A DNA stretch of 64,000 bases from Lanius collurio (Eukaryota; Chordata; Aves; Passeriformes; Laniidae). Where the stretch lies: positions 17,032,443-17,096,442 of the forward strand of contig JACBWW010000017.1 in the NCBI GenBank assembly GCA_020086605.1, read 5' to 3'. Positions 11,645-23,516 of this stretch are shown here, one piece after another. Within the stretch, counting starts at the first letter, position 1. Every line of letters starts with the position of its first letter. The notes below the pieces were generated by a model. It saw only the letters and a list, made by a program, of their open reading frames with translations, was not told the DNA's origin and did not search any database. The translations under genes were made by a program, and so were the position numbers.

Positions 11645-12884
11645 GGTGTATTATCTTTTGCTTTTTCCATTTTCTCTGTGAAATGTGACAGTCCTCTCAC
11701 ACTCCACTCCTCACCAGCATTCCTTGCTCTCTATTCTGTAGGTATCTACTGTGTCTTCACTCAGATATATAAAGCGCCAGTTGTGCCCATATCTAATCTA
11801 TTTTTCCTGACTATTAAGTTAATTTTAGCCAATCTATTAAAAGATATGACATCTTCCCCAAAGCATATCCTAACATACAACAGTAGGGAATCATGGCTAC
11901 AAACTAGTACCTGAAGATAATAACACAGATACTTAAGTAATGGGACTACAGAAGCATCTAATAAAATAGAGAAACATCAGAGCTATATTTGGCCAGAATG
12001 ATGACAGAGGAAATATAATGTCAATTAAGTATCAGACAATGCAGATCACAAAACACCTTTAAAAGCAACATTCAGAGTCCTAAATACACATCAAAATCCT
12101 TTTCCATCAAACTGAAAATCTCTCTTTGGGACACAGAGGACATGAATAGGTAAGGCAAAAACAAATAGAGAATGAAATACACTGATCGCATGTCATCAAA
12201 GATGGCATTGTAGCATGTACCTGGGACCATGTTCTGCTTTGCCTTTAAAGACTGTGTCTATAAAACAAGAGATATAAGGTAAGAGAACATACGAAATTGA
12301 AACAGTTAGAGATATGGAAAGACTTGATTATAAGGAGAAGTAGTAAAGGTTGTGACAATAACCTTTAAAACAGAATAAGCGATAAAGCTGAAAAGGTGAT
12401 GAAATTGTTCCCCTTTAACATTCCTCAGAATGAAAATGAGAGTTAACAGCCCACATAACTGCAGACTTCCCAGAGAAAGGCCTTGAGAGAAATGACTTAT
12501 AAACCAAATATCTTGCTTTGCTTTTTATAAGGTTTAGGTATCATGATTGACTTGATTCTAGTATGATCATTCCAAAGCCAAGGAAACAGTTTTCTGAACT
12601 GGTAATCGAATACAGATTTTGAGTTTTAAGAAAGTAATTTGAAAGAGCCCTGCAAAGAAACAATTTAATAGAAAAAATCCCAAAGAGATAGATAATCTGA
12701 TTAGGCCTTATATTTATTTTGGTATTCACCAGTGACCATCAAGGCCAAAAAGTTTCAAAGGTTTTATTTCTTTACTCCAGTATCTCCTCATAAAGTAAGT
12801 GTACACATCAGTCTTTCTGCTGACTCTATTGATTTCTTTGGTTGATTCATGCTCACAATTTGTTTGATTTGTTTATACCCGTAG

Positions 12885-13071
12885 GCAATGATCTCTGGCT
12901 ATTACTGCCTGTGTAATGCAGGCTGGACAGGCCCTAATTGTACAGAGAACATTGATGAATGTATCAGCAACCCGTGCCAGAACGGGGGGAGCTGCACCGA
13001 CGGGGTCAATGGCTACTCCTGCGAGTGCACCAGCTCCTGGACAGGACCACAGTGCCAGACTCCCCAGCAAG
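12885..13071 (+). CDS. CUBN: Cubilin exon: EGF7 end and complete EGF8 (calcium-binding)
   Basis: 187 bases, entering in phase 0 and leaving in phase 1 (acceptor cccgtag, donor gtacag). It completes EGF7 (YYCLC…GPNC) and encodes all six cysteines of EGF8 from NIDEC to GPQC, then a TPQQ linker to CUB1. EGF8 has the calcium motif. NCT is an N-glycosylation sequon at the EGF7/EGF8 border. The 3' half is locally GC-rich ([14 protein letters not shown]), unlike the neighbouring exons. Confidence 0.97.
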
Positions 13072-14803
13072 GTACAGCCAGAACCTGCTCCTCCTCCTTC
13101 CCTCATGGGAAATGGGACAGCAGGCTTCAGCAAGTAGATGCTTGGTGTATGGGATTAATATGTGAATAAGAACTGTGTTATGATGGAAAAAACAGCCCTG
13201 TGTTTGCTGGATTAGAGGTCCCAACCCAAATTCCCTCCAAGTCAGTGTTCTCCATGAGCTCCATTCACTGCTGTTTTGTTTAGCGGTAGGAACGCAGCAA
13301 TGAAGTTGATCTGCAGGCCCACTGGCCTTGCTAGATGCCAGACATCTAAAATCAGATCTCTGTCCCCAAGAAAGTGTTCTGGTAAGCTGGTGGGGAAAGG
13401 GGATCTAGTATAAGGAGAACAAGAGAATAGATTGATATTTCTCTTTTGTGCATATTATTTCATCTGTTATGAAGCTGAGAGGTCCTGATGTTCTTAGTCA
13501 AGAGGAAAAGCCAGAAAAGGTTTTCAAACAGAAATATAGTGTAGGAAATGTTAGCCATGAAAATGAGGGACTCTCAGTTTTATACATACTGCAAGGAATT
13601 CCCTTTAACATTTCCTCTTAATATAACTTTTTCTGTATTTTAGAACTTTTTTTGCCATTAATTTTAATTAAACAAGGTCAGGATAGCATTCCAGTGGGTC
13701 CAGTGTCCCTGTGACAACAGGAGGGGCTCATTTTTATTGTAGATTACTAAGAAGAAAGCAGATTAAATTTTAATGTAATAGAGAATGTAAGACTTCCACT
13801 GATCCCCTGTGAAACATTCTCTATTTTAGAACTATTTTAGGCTTTTTTATATTTTCCTGAAGTATTTAACTAGTAATGTCTTATTATTAAGTCCACATGG
13901 GAAAAATTTTTATTTTTAGCCATTCATAATGAAGGGATAGAAAGCCAGTTTTTATGCAGTACAGAATCATACTCCTGTTCTTTTAGTTTCTAATCAATGA
14001 AAAAATAAGGTATTTTACTACATGATAATTTTGAATATGGTTGAAAAAAGGTGAGATGTTTTAGATGGATATTTCAAGTAAAATTATGTTCTTTTTACCA
14101 CTCTTGAAACAAAACAATGTGGTGAAAACTGGCTATTTCTTTAGAATCAGTTCAATGTTAAACTACAGCTGCCCTGATGCACACTGTAGCTATATATGCA
14201 TTATATTTTGGCTGCTTTATTATAATTTTCTGTAGCTGTTTGGGGTTCTCAATTCCCATGCATTGAATGGTTCAGTGAGAGAAGAGACCGTGGTATATCA
14301 TAAGAGGAATTATCAGGCCCAGAAATCTGACCAAAAAGAATAAATGGGACTATAAAACCTCTTGAGGATAACTTCTATGAGAAGTTATCTCATAGAATAC
14401 TGAGAAAAAGTGAGAAAAAATTTTTACATCATATTAACTTCAAAATGCAAAATGTTATTTGATTGTAGAGGAAAATTTAGACATTCAATGTGAAGGTATC
14501 CTTCTGGAAGCAAAGCAGTGTGTGGACACTATCATGAGACAGAATCAATAGCTTTTGGCAGTGTCCACATGTTCCAAGTGATATTCTTTGTTCTTTTTCC
14601 AGGAACTGTTATTCTTTCAGGGAATTTGCTTTTCTTTGAGATGTCATTCCACTTGAGAAGAAGTCCTAAAGAGCCTTTTATAGAAGTATTTTTCAACATT
14701 GTTTTAAATGTTTAAGAAGCTAAAGCTATGCAAAAGAAAAGTCAGGTTTTACTCTGTACAGTAATAGCACAAAATTAATGTGTTTAATTTTCTCTCTGTG
14801 CAG
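13072..14803 (+). other. CUBN: CUBN intron, 1732 bases, EGF8/CUB1 boundary
   Basis: Phase 1 GT-AG intron that separates the EGF stalk from the CUB array (acceptor tctgtgcag). It contains two overlapping perfect inverted repeats at 14367-14397. No gene was seen. Confidence 0.85.
14367..14397. repeat. Two overlapping perfect inverted repeats
   Basis: GATAACTTCT (14367-14376) and AGAAGTTATC (14380-14389) are exact reverse complements around a 3-base loop. TTCTATGAGA (14373-14382) and TCTCATAGAA (14388-14397) are exact reverse complements around a 5-base loop. The two stems share bases, so only one can form at a time. Confidence 0.9.
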
Positions 14804-14922
14804 TTTGTGGAGGATACCTCTCAGGCTCGAGTGGGACTTTCAGTTACCCTAACAACCCAAACAGCCAGTGGTACAGCAGTGGGGTCAGCTGCGCTTGGGT
14901 TATTCAAACTAATCCCAACAAG
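14804..14922 (+). CDS. CUBN: Cubilin exon: CUB1, first part
   Basis: 119 bases, entering in phase 1 and leaving in phase 0 with donor gtaaaa. It starts CUB1 with VCGGYLSG and carries the first cysteine pair (VCGG and SCAW). The intron after NPNK lies well upstream of the place where the other CUB domains are split. CUB domains are beta sandwiches of about 110 residues that bind ligands, often through a calcium site. Confidence 0.96.
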
Positions 14923-16352
14923 GTAAAATAGAGTTCACGTTAATGAAACCTCAGTCTGCAGGATGCCTCCGCTCATCAGAGCAAACATGACTATCTTCAT
15001 GCTACATGTGTTCCAATGTTATGATCCAATCCCCTCAGAATAAATAGTTTTTCAAAAGAATAAGTTTCAGATCCTTACAAGCCTTCAGGCTCCTTAGCCT
15101 AAGGATTTGCTTGGGTTAGATTTTCCAGACTTTTCCTAAGCAGCTGAGGGTTAGATTTTATTACCTTACCTCAAGCTGCAGAAGGGAAGTGTCCTACACT
15201 GCTTTAGAATGTGATCTGTGTATAGGTGCATGAGAAAAGCTCTTCTCTGATGGGCTCCACAAGTGGCTCATGAGCTAAGTGAGCTGGTCAGAGCCGGGTG
15301 CTAACAACACCAAGGCTGTGGGTTTGAGATCTCCGTATGGGCCATTCATTTAAGAGTTGAACTTGATGATTCTTCTGGCTCCCAGCTCAGACTATTTTGT
15401 GACTCCAAAACAATTTCATGTTTCTGATCTTTGAGTGCAGAAATGTTGAATGCTTAATTTGTAGTAAATGGATTTGTGTAATAACAGCATTTGATTTTTT
15501 TTCAAGTATTAATTTTTAAATGTTGCACACAAATGTATATTCTGATTCTGATTTGCAACTAACAATTCCATTTGTGTTATTAATAACAACTAAAAATATA
15601 TTACTTCATACTTTAGCATGAAATTTCTTACTTGGAATCTAAATATTTGATGTATTTTTGACATTTTGTGGAATGAATGAAGTCATTTTGCAAACCAGTG
15701 TTTAACCGTGGTTTATAGAGCATTACATATATATATCTATGTGAAATATAGTCAGCCTTAAGCCTGGAAGCCACTACTATCTTCAGCTGAGCATATTAAA
15801 GCACATCAGTGAAGAATCTGAACAAACTTAGAGCTGTGTATTTCACTAAGAATCCAGAATGGGATTTAGAGACACTGATTTTATATGTGCAAAACAAGAT
15901 CATTGAATCTCTTAACTCCCATTACAATACTTTCAACAACAGCAGGGATGAAAAATGCTAATTATCTGATGAAAAAAATGCTATGAGAAACCTGGAATAA
16001 GGTATTTTATGCTGTATTTCAAGCTTTTCACATGGTTTGAAATTTACACATATATGTATTTTACACATATAACACACAAGCGAATGTCTCAATTATTAAT
16101 TTACAGAAATAATGTTCCTTCAATTTCACTGACTAAATTCTTATCAGTCTATCTTCTCTCTTTCCTTTTGACCATTAAGATTCTTTAAAACTCTCTTCTG
16201 TCCTGGAACATTTCAGGAAATGACATAATGGCTCTAAACCTCATAGATTCTCACAGTTACATGAATACATATATCTGCTCTGTAGAGTTTCTGCATAGAC
16301 AGTGTCTCAGCAGATGGAAAAAAGATATTTCTTGTTTTCTTGCTTCTATTAG
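14923..16352 (+). other. CUBN: CUBN intron, 1430 bases, with a SINE
   Basis: GT-AG intron inside CUB1 (acceptor cttctattag). It holds the second tRNA-Ile/CR1-type SINE at about 15267-15406. The rest is AT-rich with nothing recognised. Confidence 0.85.
15267..15406 (+). mobile_element. tRNA-Ile-headed SINE with CR1-like tail (copy 2)
   Basis: It shows gctggtcagagccgggtgct, then aacaccaaggctgtgggttt, then cgtatgggccattcatttaa and a CR1-like agttgaacttgatgattctt. The order is the same as in the copies at 2449 and 23728. The anticodon arm and B box are mutated, so it is not a functional tRNA. Confidence 0.82.
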
Positions 16353-16584
16353 ATTCTGCGTGTTACTTTCCCGTTCTTCCATCTGGAGACAAGCAATGAG
16401 TGTAACTCTGAATTCCTTCAAATCCATGATGGGCCTTCAGCATCAATGCACATGCTGGGAAAATATTGTGGCTTCCCAGGTCCTGGAGAGCTTTTTAGTT
16501 CCCATAACTCTCTGTATTTTTGGTTATATTCAAACCACACCATTACCGGAGGTTTTACTGTTCATTGGGAATCCCAGCCTCCTG
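16353..16584 (+). CDS. CUBN: Cubilin exon: CUB1, second part
   Basis: 232 bases, entering in phase 0 and leaving in phase 1, donor gtaagt; the longest exon in the window. It carries the second cysteine pair (NECNSEF and KYCGF) and the C-terminal strands (FTVHWES). The calcium-site positions read LE, then SEF in place of the usual xDY, then HDG. One ligand is therefore Glu instead of Asp. NHT is an N-glycosylation sequon. Confidence 0.96.
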
Positions 16585-17929
16585 GTAAGTTGATGAAATG
16601 CCAAACATCTTCATGGTTTTGGAGTAAAATTAATTACTTCTTTCCTTTGATTAGGAAAAATTAGGAACAGAAGGACAGTATTTTACAAGGGAGTGAGGCT
16701 GAAATGTAGACATATATATCACTTGAAGATATTTTCAAACTCTAGCTCTAGGCCTCTGCACGAATAGCTTTCTGCTGTTTTTTAAGGCTGCTTTACACCT
16801 CCTGTGAGGAAACCCCCAAGGTGAATGTGTTCCTGGGGATGCCATTCATCTGGTCAGTTCTCTTCTCACAGAAGTGTCTAGTACTTTAGGCAAGCAAGTT
16901 AATGGCTTGTTTTGCCACTTGCAATTTACAAGAGCCTAAATGTTCCAAACATGATAGATTATAGGGAATTGGACTGAAAAGAATGTATGAGCTTTCTGGT
17001 ATGATTTGTTGTACATTTGTGCCTGAATTCTTGGTAATGCTACTTGGGTGATTGTTCCAGATGACCTGGCAATGCATTTACAGTGGTAAACTTCAAATCA
17101 TCTCATGTAACATCAAGGTCACTTCTGTGTTCTGTGTGTTATCTAGAAACAAAATAGTGCATTGGGTTGTGTCTTGAAGACACAATAGTGCATTGGGTTG
17201 TCTTTTTACATAGAGTAAAAAGTGCCATTTCCTTGTTTCTAGAAATATTTCTTGAAATGCTCTGATTGTTGGTGGGTTTTTTTTTCTTTCAATTGTCATT
17301 ATTAGATGGATAATTACTAATTTACAAAAATGAGTACTGAAAAGTGAAGGCAGATATTTTTTTGGAAAACATAGCACTAACAAAAAAAAAAAAAAAGCAA
17401 GGAGAGCAGTATAGATGTGATTAAACCAGCTATTCCTGAGGTATAACACATGATTTTCGTCTCCCAATCCCAACCATTGCACTGATGTTATTTTATTAAA
17501 GGTATATAAAACAGCCTTACCTGTCATTAAATTTTCCTTTTTTTTCTTTTTAATGGAAATAGTCTTGTGATAGGATAAAAAAATGGAGCCTATTTACAAA
17601 CTACAGAAATTCAGATTAATTTTGTAAATTCAGTCCAAACACAGTGCTTCTGATTATCTTCTTAAGACATATTCATCACAACTGGGAAAGAATCTTCCTT
17701 TACTGTGCAAATCAGCAAGTATTTTGGGTTCTCTTTTTAAAATTGAGTTGCAGAATTATTTGCAAAATTTAAAGAGAGAAAAAACTTGCTGGTTTCTTTG
17801 TCTTGGTATTTGTTTTTTAATTTATTCTGACCCCAAAGTGGTAGCTAGTTTTGGCACTACAGGACAATTAATCTTCTGACCCAATGTGTGGTGATAAAGA
17901 CTCTGTTTTTTCTTATGTCTTTCTGTTAG
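16585..17929 (+). other. CUBN: CUBN intron, 1345 bases
   Basis: GT-AG intron between CUB1 and CUB2. A duplicated 18-base segment (aatagtgcattgggttgt) lies at about 17153 and 17183. A run of A lies near 17381-17395. No gene was seen. Confidence 0.85.
17153..17201. repeat. Short direct repeat, two copies
   Basis: The 18-base unit aatagtgcattgggttgt occurs twice about 30 bases apart, which is a small local duplication. Confidence 0.8.
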
Positions 17930-18111
17930 AATGTGGTGGTGAGCTGACAGGTACTTATGGCTCAATAAGCTCTCCAGGATATCCTGGTAACTATCCTGTA
18001 AACAGAGATTGTTTCTGGACCATCTCAACCAATCCTGGTGTCCTCATCACATTTGCTTTTGGCACACTGAGCCTGGAACACCATGAAAACTGCAGCTATG
18101 ACTATTTAGAG
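17930..18111 (+). CDS. CUBN: Cubilin exon: CUB2, first part
   Basis: 182 bases, entering in phase 1 and leaving in phase 0, donor gtaaag. It encodes [22 protein letters not shown] and the third cysteine in ENCSYDYLE. The CUB hallmark SPGYP and three cysteines are present. The Glu of LSLE and the Asp of YDY are in place for a calcium site. NCS is an N-glycosylation sequon. Confidence 0.97.
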
Positions 18112-18876
18112 GTAAAGTGTGATTGTGAATTATGACATTTTGTGGACATGTTATTGCAAAACAAGATATTTCAAAACTTTTTTATGTACAGATGGGTACT
18201 GTTTGAAAATCTAATCCTGGATTGAAATGCTCCTTTTTATTTACGTATTCCAGCCATCAATGCACAATCAGAGACAATATGACAGAAAGGGGATGAAAAT
18301 CTGCTTCACTGAAGTTGGTGGAAATACTTGATGGGAAGCTTTCACTTTCTTACAAAATTCAGTCTCCAAACTCCTTGTCAGATGTCAACCCACAGAGAAT
18401 TCATAAGCCTACGGGAAACTATTCAGGAAAGGGATCTAAGACTAATAGATTCATATCATAGCTCACACAGCAGTCCATGACTTGATATATGAACTCAGGG
18501 CTTTTTGTCAAGTGTGACATAATGTTTACAGAATTCACCAATACCTTTTCATGGAAATGAGAAGCCAGTTTGCAATTGCATGTTGCGTGCAATCAAAGAG
18601 CATGATTTCAAGAAAACAGTTCAAGAGTAGATCTCCTGATACTTTCTTTCACTTTCACAAAACTCTTGATGACTCCTGGCATCAGCATCACAGCTGTGCT
18701 GGTGGATCTTTTTCTTGGTTCCCATGTGTTTGGAGGAAACTTCCTGTGAGCTTTTCCTCCTCCACCCACCATCCACAGTACCTCTGGGGCCTCCAAGATA
18801 ACTTAAGAAGTGTTGGTACTGTTCACAACTGGCACTCATCTGATAATCCCAAATGTTGATCTATCATTCTGTCTAG
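18112..18876 (+). other. CUBN: CUBN intron, 765 bases
   Basis: GT-AG intron in CUB2 at the usual phase 0 position after DYLE. No repeat was recognised. Confidence 0.85.
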
Positions 18877-19039
18877 ATTCGAGATGGTCTTCTTCCACAA
18901 GACCCTGTCCTTGGCAGATACTGCAGCACTGGATCTCCACCCCCACTCCAAACCACTGGTCCATATGCATGGATTCACTTTCACTCTGATGACTTAGTTA
19001 CTGATAAAGGCTTCCATATTCTCTATACAACATCTCCTG
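18877..19039 (+). CDS. CUBN: Cubilin exon: CUB2, second part
   Basis: 163 bases, entering in phase 0 and leaving in phase 1, donor gtaagt. It reads IRDG…LGRYC…[16 protein letters not shown]…GFHILY. IRDG holds the last calcium-site Asp and YC the fourth cysteine. PPLQTTGP and IHFHSD match human CUB2 as I recall it. CUB2 is complete across this exon and the previous one. Confidence 0.97.
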
Positions 19040-19232
19040 GTAAGTAAAATACTCAGGATTAAAGGTTGTTCTGTGACATTCTCGAGATAGAGCCAACAAC
19101 ACATGAATGGATGCAATTAACACTTGCTCTTTTATAATACAGTAATTCTTTTTGATTTGCAGACATTGTACAGAGGCAGCCTCGAAAGGAGTTACTCATG
19201 AATATATCAATTTTTTTTTTTTCTTAATATAG

Positions 19233-19423
19233 CAGATCCAAGTTGTGGAGGAAATTTCACTGAGAGTGAAGGGGTTATTACATCTCCTTTCTGGCCTAAC
19301 CCTTATATCAACAGCCAACAATGTATCTACATTATCCAACAGCCAGAGGATGAAAAAGTATTCCTCAACTTCACCCATATTGAGCTGGAGAGTCATAATG
19401 GTTGTTCAGCAAATTACATAGAG
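19233..19423 (+). CDS. CUBN: Cubilin exon: CUB3, first part
   Basis: 191 bases, entering in phase 1 and leaving in phase 0 with donor gtaact; a 193-base intron separates it from the preceding exon. It encodes SCGGNFTESEG, the second cysteine (QQCIY) and the third (NGCSANYIE). The usual Asp of the xDY calcium ligand is Asn here. NFT occurs twice as a glycosylation sequon. Confidence 0.95.
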
Positions 19424-19820
19424 GTAACTTCCTTAATCAGTTGATATGAAAGTTTGATTGCATGTGTGTACAAGAGCATGTATTACTTCTGTCCCAAGCG
19501 CCACTATAGGTGTTAATCAAACGACTAAGTATATGAATTTATTAGGGTCCAAAAGTCACACAAGCTGAAAGAGCAGGATGGTGCATTTGGAGTCAAGCAA
19601 AGATAAGAGAATGAGAAAATCTGTCTAGCTTAACACAAATTCTTAATAGTCTGTACATGATTAAGGGGGAGTTTGGATATCTGGTAAATCCATGTCAACT
19701 GCAAGAAAAATAGAATTAATGCCACAGCCACTAAGCAGAATTTTCTGGAGTCATAGTGTTATATTAGAAGATCTTACTCTGACACTAAAAGGAAACACTC
19801 CATATAAATATTTATACACA

Positions 19821-19980
19821 CTCTGGGGAAGTGATTGAATTACCAATCCCAGAGGTATTTAAATGATGTGTAGAAGTGGCACTTAGGGACATGACACAGT
19901 GGTGGCCTTGGTCAAGCTCAGTTTACAGCTGGACTCTAAGATTTAGAGGTCCTTTCCAACCTTAGTGATTCCATGAGTCT
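19821..19980 (+). mobile_element. CR1 LINE 3'-end fragment
   Basis: The order ggggaagtgattgaattacc, gaggtatttaaatgatgtgt, agaagtggcacttagggaca, then cctttccaaccttagtgatt is that of the final part of avian CR1. It is 5' truncated and diverged, with no coding potential. Confidence 0.8.
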
Positions 19981-20329
19981 ATATACATATGTAAAGGTGG
20001 GAGTTTATTGTTGCCATAACTGAAATCTTACAATCTAATTCAAGAATTGTTATTAGTCTAAATCTAACTGGAAAAGAGAACAAAATAGTACAGTTAGAAC
20101 GTTTCTATTTGGAAAATGTAATTTTAATGCGGTACTAATGTCAGTACTGAGATCCACTTGAGGTTACTTTAGTGTTTGCTTTTACTGCTACCTCTGTCTT
20201 CACTGGTTTGCAACTTCATGTTGCATACAAATTTAGAGCTGTAGGGCACCTTTTAAGTACACGAGATCCCATGTTTTCATTTTCTTTGTGATGTTTCAGC
20301 CCAGTTTTGGCAAGCTGCCAGTCTGCACA

Positions 20330-20680
20330 GCTGGAGCTGTCCGCGGGTGGAGTGTGGTGAGGTGTTGTGCAGGCCGGGGGCAGGGCCTGTCCCACCGCCT
20401 TGGCCAGGAAGCAGGGCCGCCCTGGGCCGTGGGCACGGACTGAGGCAGGCCAGGATGTGGGGCACACGGGGGAACCTGGCTCGGCAGAACCCATGGCCAG
20501 GTGGGGCAGGACTGTGGGGAGACAGAGACTGACTGGGCTGCAGGTTGGCTGGGGCAGGAACTGATGGCCCCCACGCGGTCCTGGACAGTGGCAGGGTGAG
20601 GGGCCCAGGGGGAGGCCAGGCTGGCCCCAGTGAGTTGTGGTGGTGCACTCAGAGCCTGACAAGCGCTCTGTGTTGGTGGC
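20330..20680. other. GC-rich block in an AT-rich intron
   Basis: About 350 bases are strongly G-rich with scattered CpG (around a dozen by eye), against an AT-rich background on both sides. It contains no exon-like ORF with recognised domains and no repeat family that I know. It could be a regulatory element, an old insertion or a GC-biased segment. Confidence 0.5.
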
Positions 20681-23359
20681 CCATGCCCCTTCTCCTATCA
20701 CCCATGTTCTCCTGTGTCCTTCCCCAACTGGCCATGTCTCAAGGCCTCTGCTGTCATATCCAGAATATAGAGTATTTCTCTATACTCTCATAAACGCCTC
20801 AACCCACAGGGGATGGCTGCTGGGTACCACTGTCTATGTAAAACTGTTCCTGTGCTATGCAGAGCTAAACAGAAGGTCAGTGGTTGATTTGCAAAGGCAC
20901 CACGGCAGCTGAAGCAGGCCGGAGCCATCCCTGCGCCCCAGAGCAGGGTCCAGCACTGCCAGCCATGCAGCTCAGTGGCAGAACAGATTTGGTTTTGTGT
21001 TTAATCTCTTCCTGAGCAGTGAGGAACAGGCCCCTGTGAGCTCCGTGCTGTTACTCTATTTTTAAAAGATGTTATTGTGCTGACATCGTTCCCTTCTCTC
21101 CTCCTGTGATTCAAAGACCTGGGTTGGAATGAAGTGTAATTAGTTTCTGAAATGAGAGGGGAAGTGTGTTTAATGAAAACAGACAGCTTTTGTTTGTTTG
21201 GCCTGCTACTCCTCTTGCCTAATTGCTGGCAAAACAGCAGCTAAATTCTCAGCAGCCAGAGAAACAAAACCATTTCTGTTGAATGCCATCGGTTTGTATT
21301 AGTTCAGCAAGGCATTTACCTCACTGCTTACTGATCAGTCACAAGCCCTTTAGTTTCCCTGTGCTTCTGCCCTCCTCTTCTTCCTGCCCTCTTACTCTGT
21401 GGCTCAGCCCACAGCAGAGAAATGGGACCGACATTTTCCGACTGGGACAGTCAGTAAAACCAACGTACTGTGCTCTGTTATCAAGGCCTGATTTTTCTCA
21501 TATGCTTTTCCAAAATACTGTCCCACAGGGTTTTATACTGAAGTTCATATAGAGAGATAGCTTTTGGGTATTTACGTCACTTTGAAAGTCACTCTCCAAC
21601 AACTATTTTGTCACTTTGGAAAGGTGCAGATTATTCCATTTCCTGGCTATACCAGGAAATCTGTAAACTTTCCACAGGGATCAGAGACAGCTCACAGCAT
21701 TTGCTCAAGGAGAGATGTTTAGTTTCTTACTAAGGAAGGCATCTGCAACAAGAAAATAGAGACAATAAAACTTATTTGAGAAAGGCTGTGACATGGTGAT
21801 GCAGAGGTAAGATGTTAGCTAAGGCAACTCCTTTTCCATGCCAGCTTTCTAACTGGCAATAGGAGACATTACTCACGTGGTTTAGAGAACCTGTTATTTT
21901 TACCACTACTCACTGGACTTTATAAACCAAAAATGTAAGAAGAGTCAGCTCAAGAAAAATATGTAAACTCCTGTGAATTACAGTTCTGGAAGCTTTCACT
22001 GCTTTCCAAAGATTTACTAAATATTTTGGCACAAATTCTGATGTCAGCTGCTCTGCTGTAAATCCAGAGTAATTCTATCACCTTAAACACAAATTCCAGG
22101 GAAACTGGAAATATCTGTTAGTCAAAAGGCCATCGTACCAGCTTGAGGCTGCAAAGCTGGGCAAGCAGGCCAGCCACTGCCTGCTCCCCAGGGAAGCCAT
22201 GAGGGTTCCTTACCTTCTCTCCCAGCCCATGCATTAATACAGCTGAGGAAGAAAGGACTGGTGATGAGAGGGAACCTGAAAGCTGGATGTCCCTGCTTTG
22301 CCAGTGAATTCACTGGAATGATTTTTTGTGTTTGACAGCATACAGATGCATTTAAAAGCAGTTACATCTACATGAACTACCACCACTTTACAGCAGAAAA
22401 GATGTTTTGTTTTCAGGAGACTCTTTGGGACAAACATTGCATTTTTTTGCTTGGGCAAAGAACAGAGGACCTGTCTTTTGGGACCTCAGGTTCTTGTTGC
22501 CCACCTGGAATGAAATGGGCACCTCAGACATATACGAGAGCTCTGGCTGGATTCCTGGATGTAGCTATTCTTACTCATGGACTATGGATTCAGGGTCTGA
22601 AGTTTTGAGGTACTAATACCTCTTTCCCATCTACTTCCCTTGATAATAAGGATTTATAATCAACTTTAGGGAAAATATGTAAGATACATTTCTCCTTTAA
22701 TTATCAAATTGATTGAGGTGAGTAGAAAGGCAGTGCAGAAGGTAAAAGCTGGATTCCCTGATCCAGCTTCATTGCCATTATCATGCATTTCACCCTTCAG
22801 ATAAAGGAGTGAAAAGATGTCAGTGCGCCTCTTTACTGCTATAGTTGCATCTCCTGTTAGTGAGCTTTGTGCCTGCATTGATGTATGTGTGTGATGGGAC
22901 AGCTGCTTGTTCTAGAGAAGTGCCATTGAAAAATCTCTGAAAACTTCATGGCCAGAGCAAGAAAACCAAAAATACCCTTTTTTTCCTCGGAAGATTTTAG
23001 TGCTGGCAAAAATTTCACAGTTATCATTGGTGAGCACCCCACCTGTCTCCTCATACTAAAGGTGTCACTTTTGGTGACACAGGCCCAAAAAATGCTAAAA
23101 CTGTGGTTCATAGAGAAGATCTGTTTCATCCTAATGATAGCAGCATGTTTGTGTCTTCTGTGCTGATCATCTGATTGTTCCTTTGAGCTCTCATAAGTCC
23201 TGTGAGTGGGCCAATTACTGTGATGCCCCTCTTATAAATATGTAAAGCAGTTATTTCTTTTGTTAGGTAGTATCTCTTATGAGATTACAATTTTATCTGC
23301 ATATCAGATCCTAATGCTTTTATGATTTAACACTTTTCTTTCTTCTTTTTGATGACTAG

Positions 23360-23516
23360 GTTCGAGATGGTGACAATGAGATGTCTCCTCTTATTAGAAA
23401 AATCTGTCATAATACACTTATGTCTCCAATCACTTCTACCAGCAATGGTCTCTGGATCAAATTCAAGTCTGATGCTTCTGTGCAAAGAACTAGTTTCAGG
23501 GCTATTTATCAAGTTG
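23360..23516 (+). CDS. CUBN: Cubilin exon: CUB3, second part
   Basis: 157 bases, entering in phase 0 and leaving in phase 1, donor gtaaga. It encodes VRDGDNEMSPLIRKICHNT…GLWIKFKSDASV…FRAIYQV. The Asp of VRDG and the fourth cysteine (KIC) are present, but the Gly that normally follows that cysteine (YCG) is His. WIKFKSDASV lines up with human CUB3 as I recall it. Confidence 0.95.

Larger units (their letters stand above)
10087..12884 (+). other. CUBN: CUBN intron, 2798 bases, with LTR-like and CR1 insertions
   Basis: GT-AG intron inside EGF7. It contains a GC-rich LTR-like element in reverse orientation (about 10921-11530) and a short CR1 3' remnant (11576-11644). The rest is AT-rich, with no gene seen. 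Confidence 0.85.
19424..23359 (+). other. CUBN: CUBN intron, 3936 bases
   Basis: GT-AG intron in CUB3 after NYIE. It contains a CR1 3' fragment (19821-19980) and a GC-rich block (about 20330-20680). Long minus-strand ORFs in that block are proline-rich and without domains, as expected from base composition. The rest holds nothing I can identify. Confidence 0.85.

Noticed and set aside
12873..13165. Other-frame and antisense ORFs over the EGF8 exon
   Set aside because: Only the frame with NIDEC and six regular cysteines is consistent with exon phases; the others are shadows.
20216..20701. 161-codon minus-strand ORF (and overlapping ORFs on both strands)
   Set aside because: It lies in a GC-rich block where stop codons are rare by composition, is rich in Pro, Ser, Ala and His, and shows no domain or splice support.
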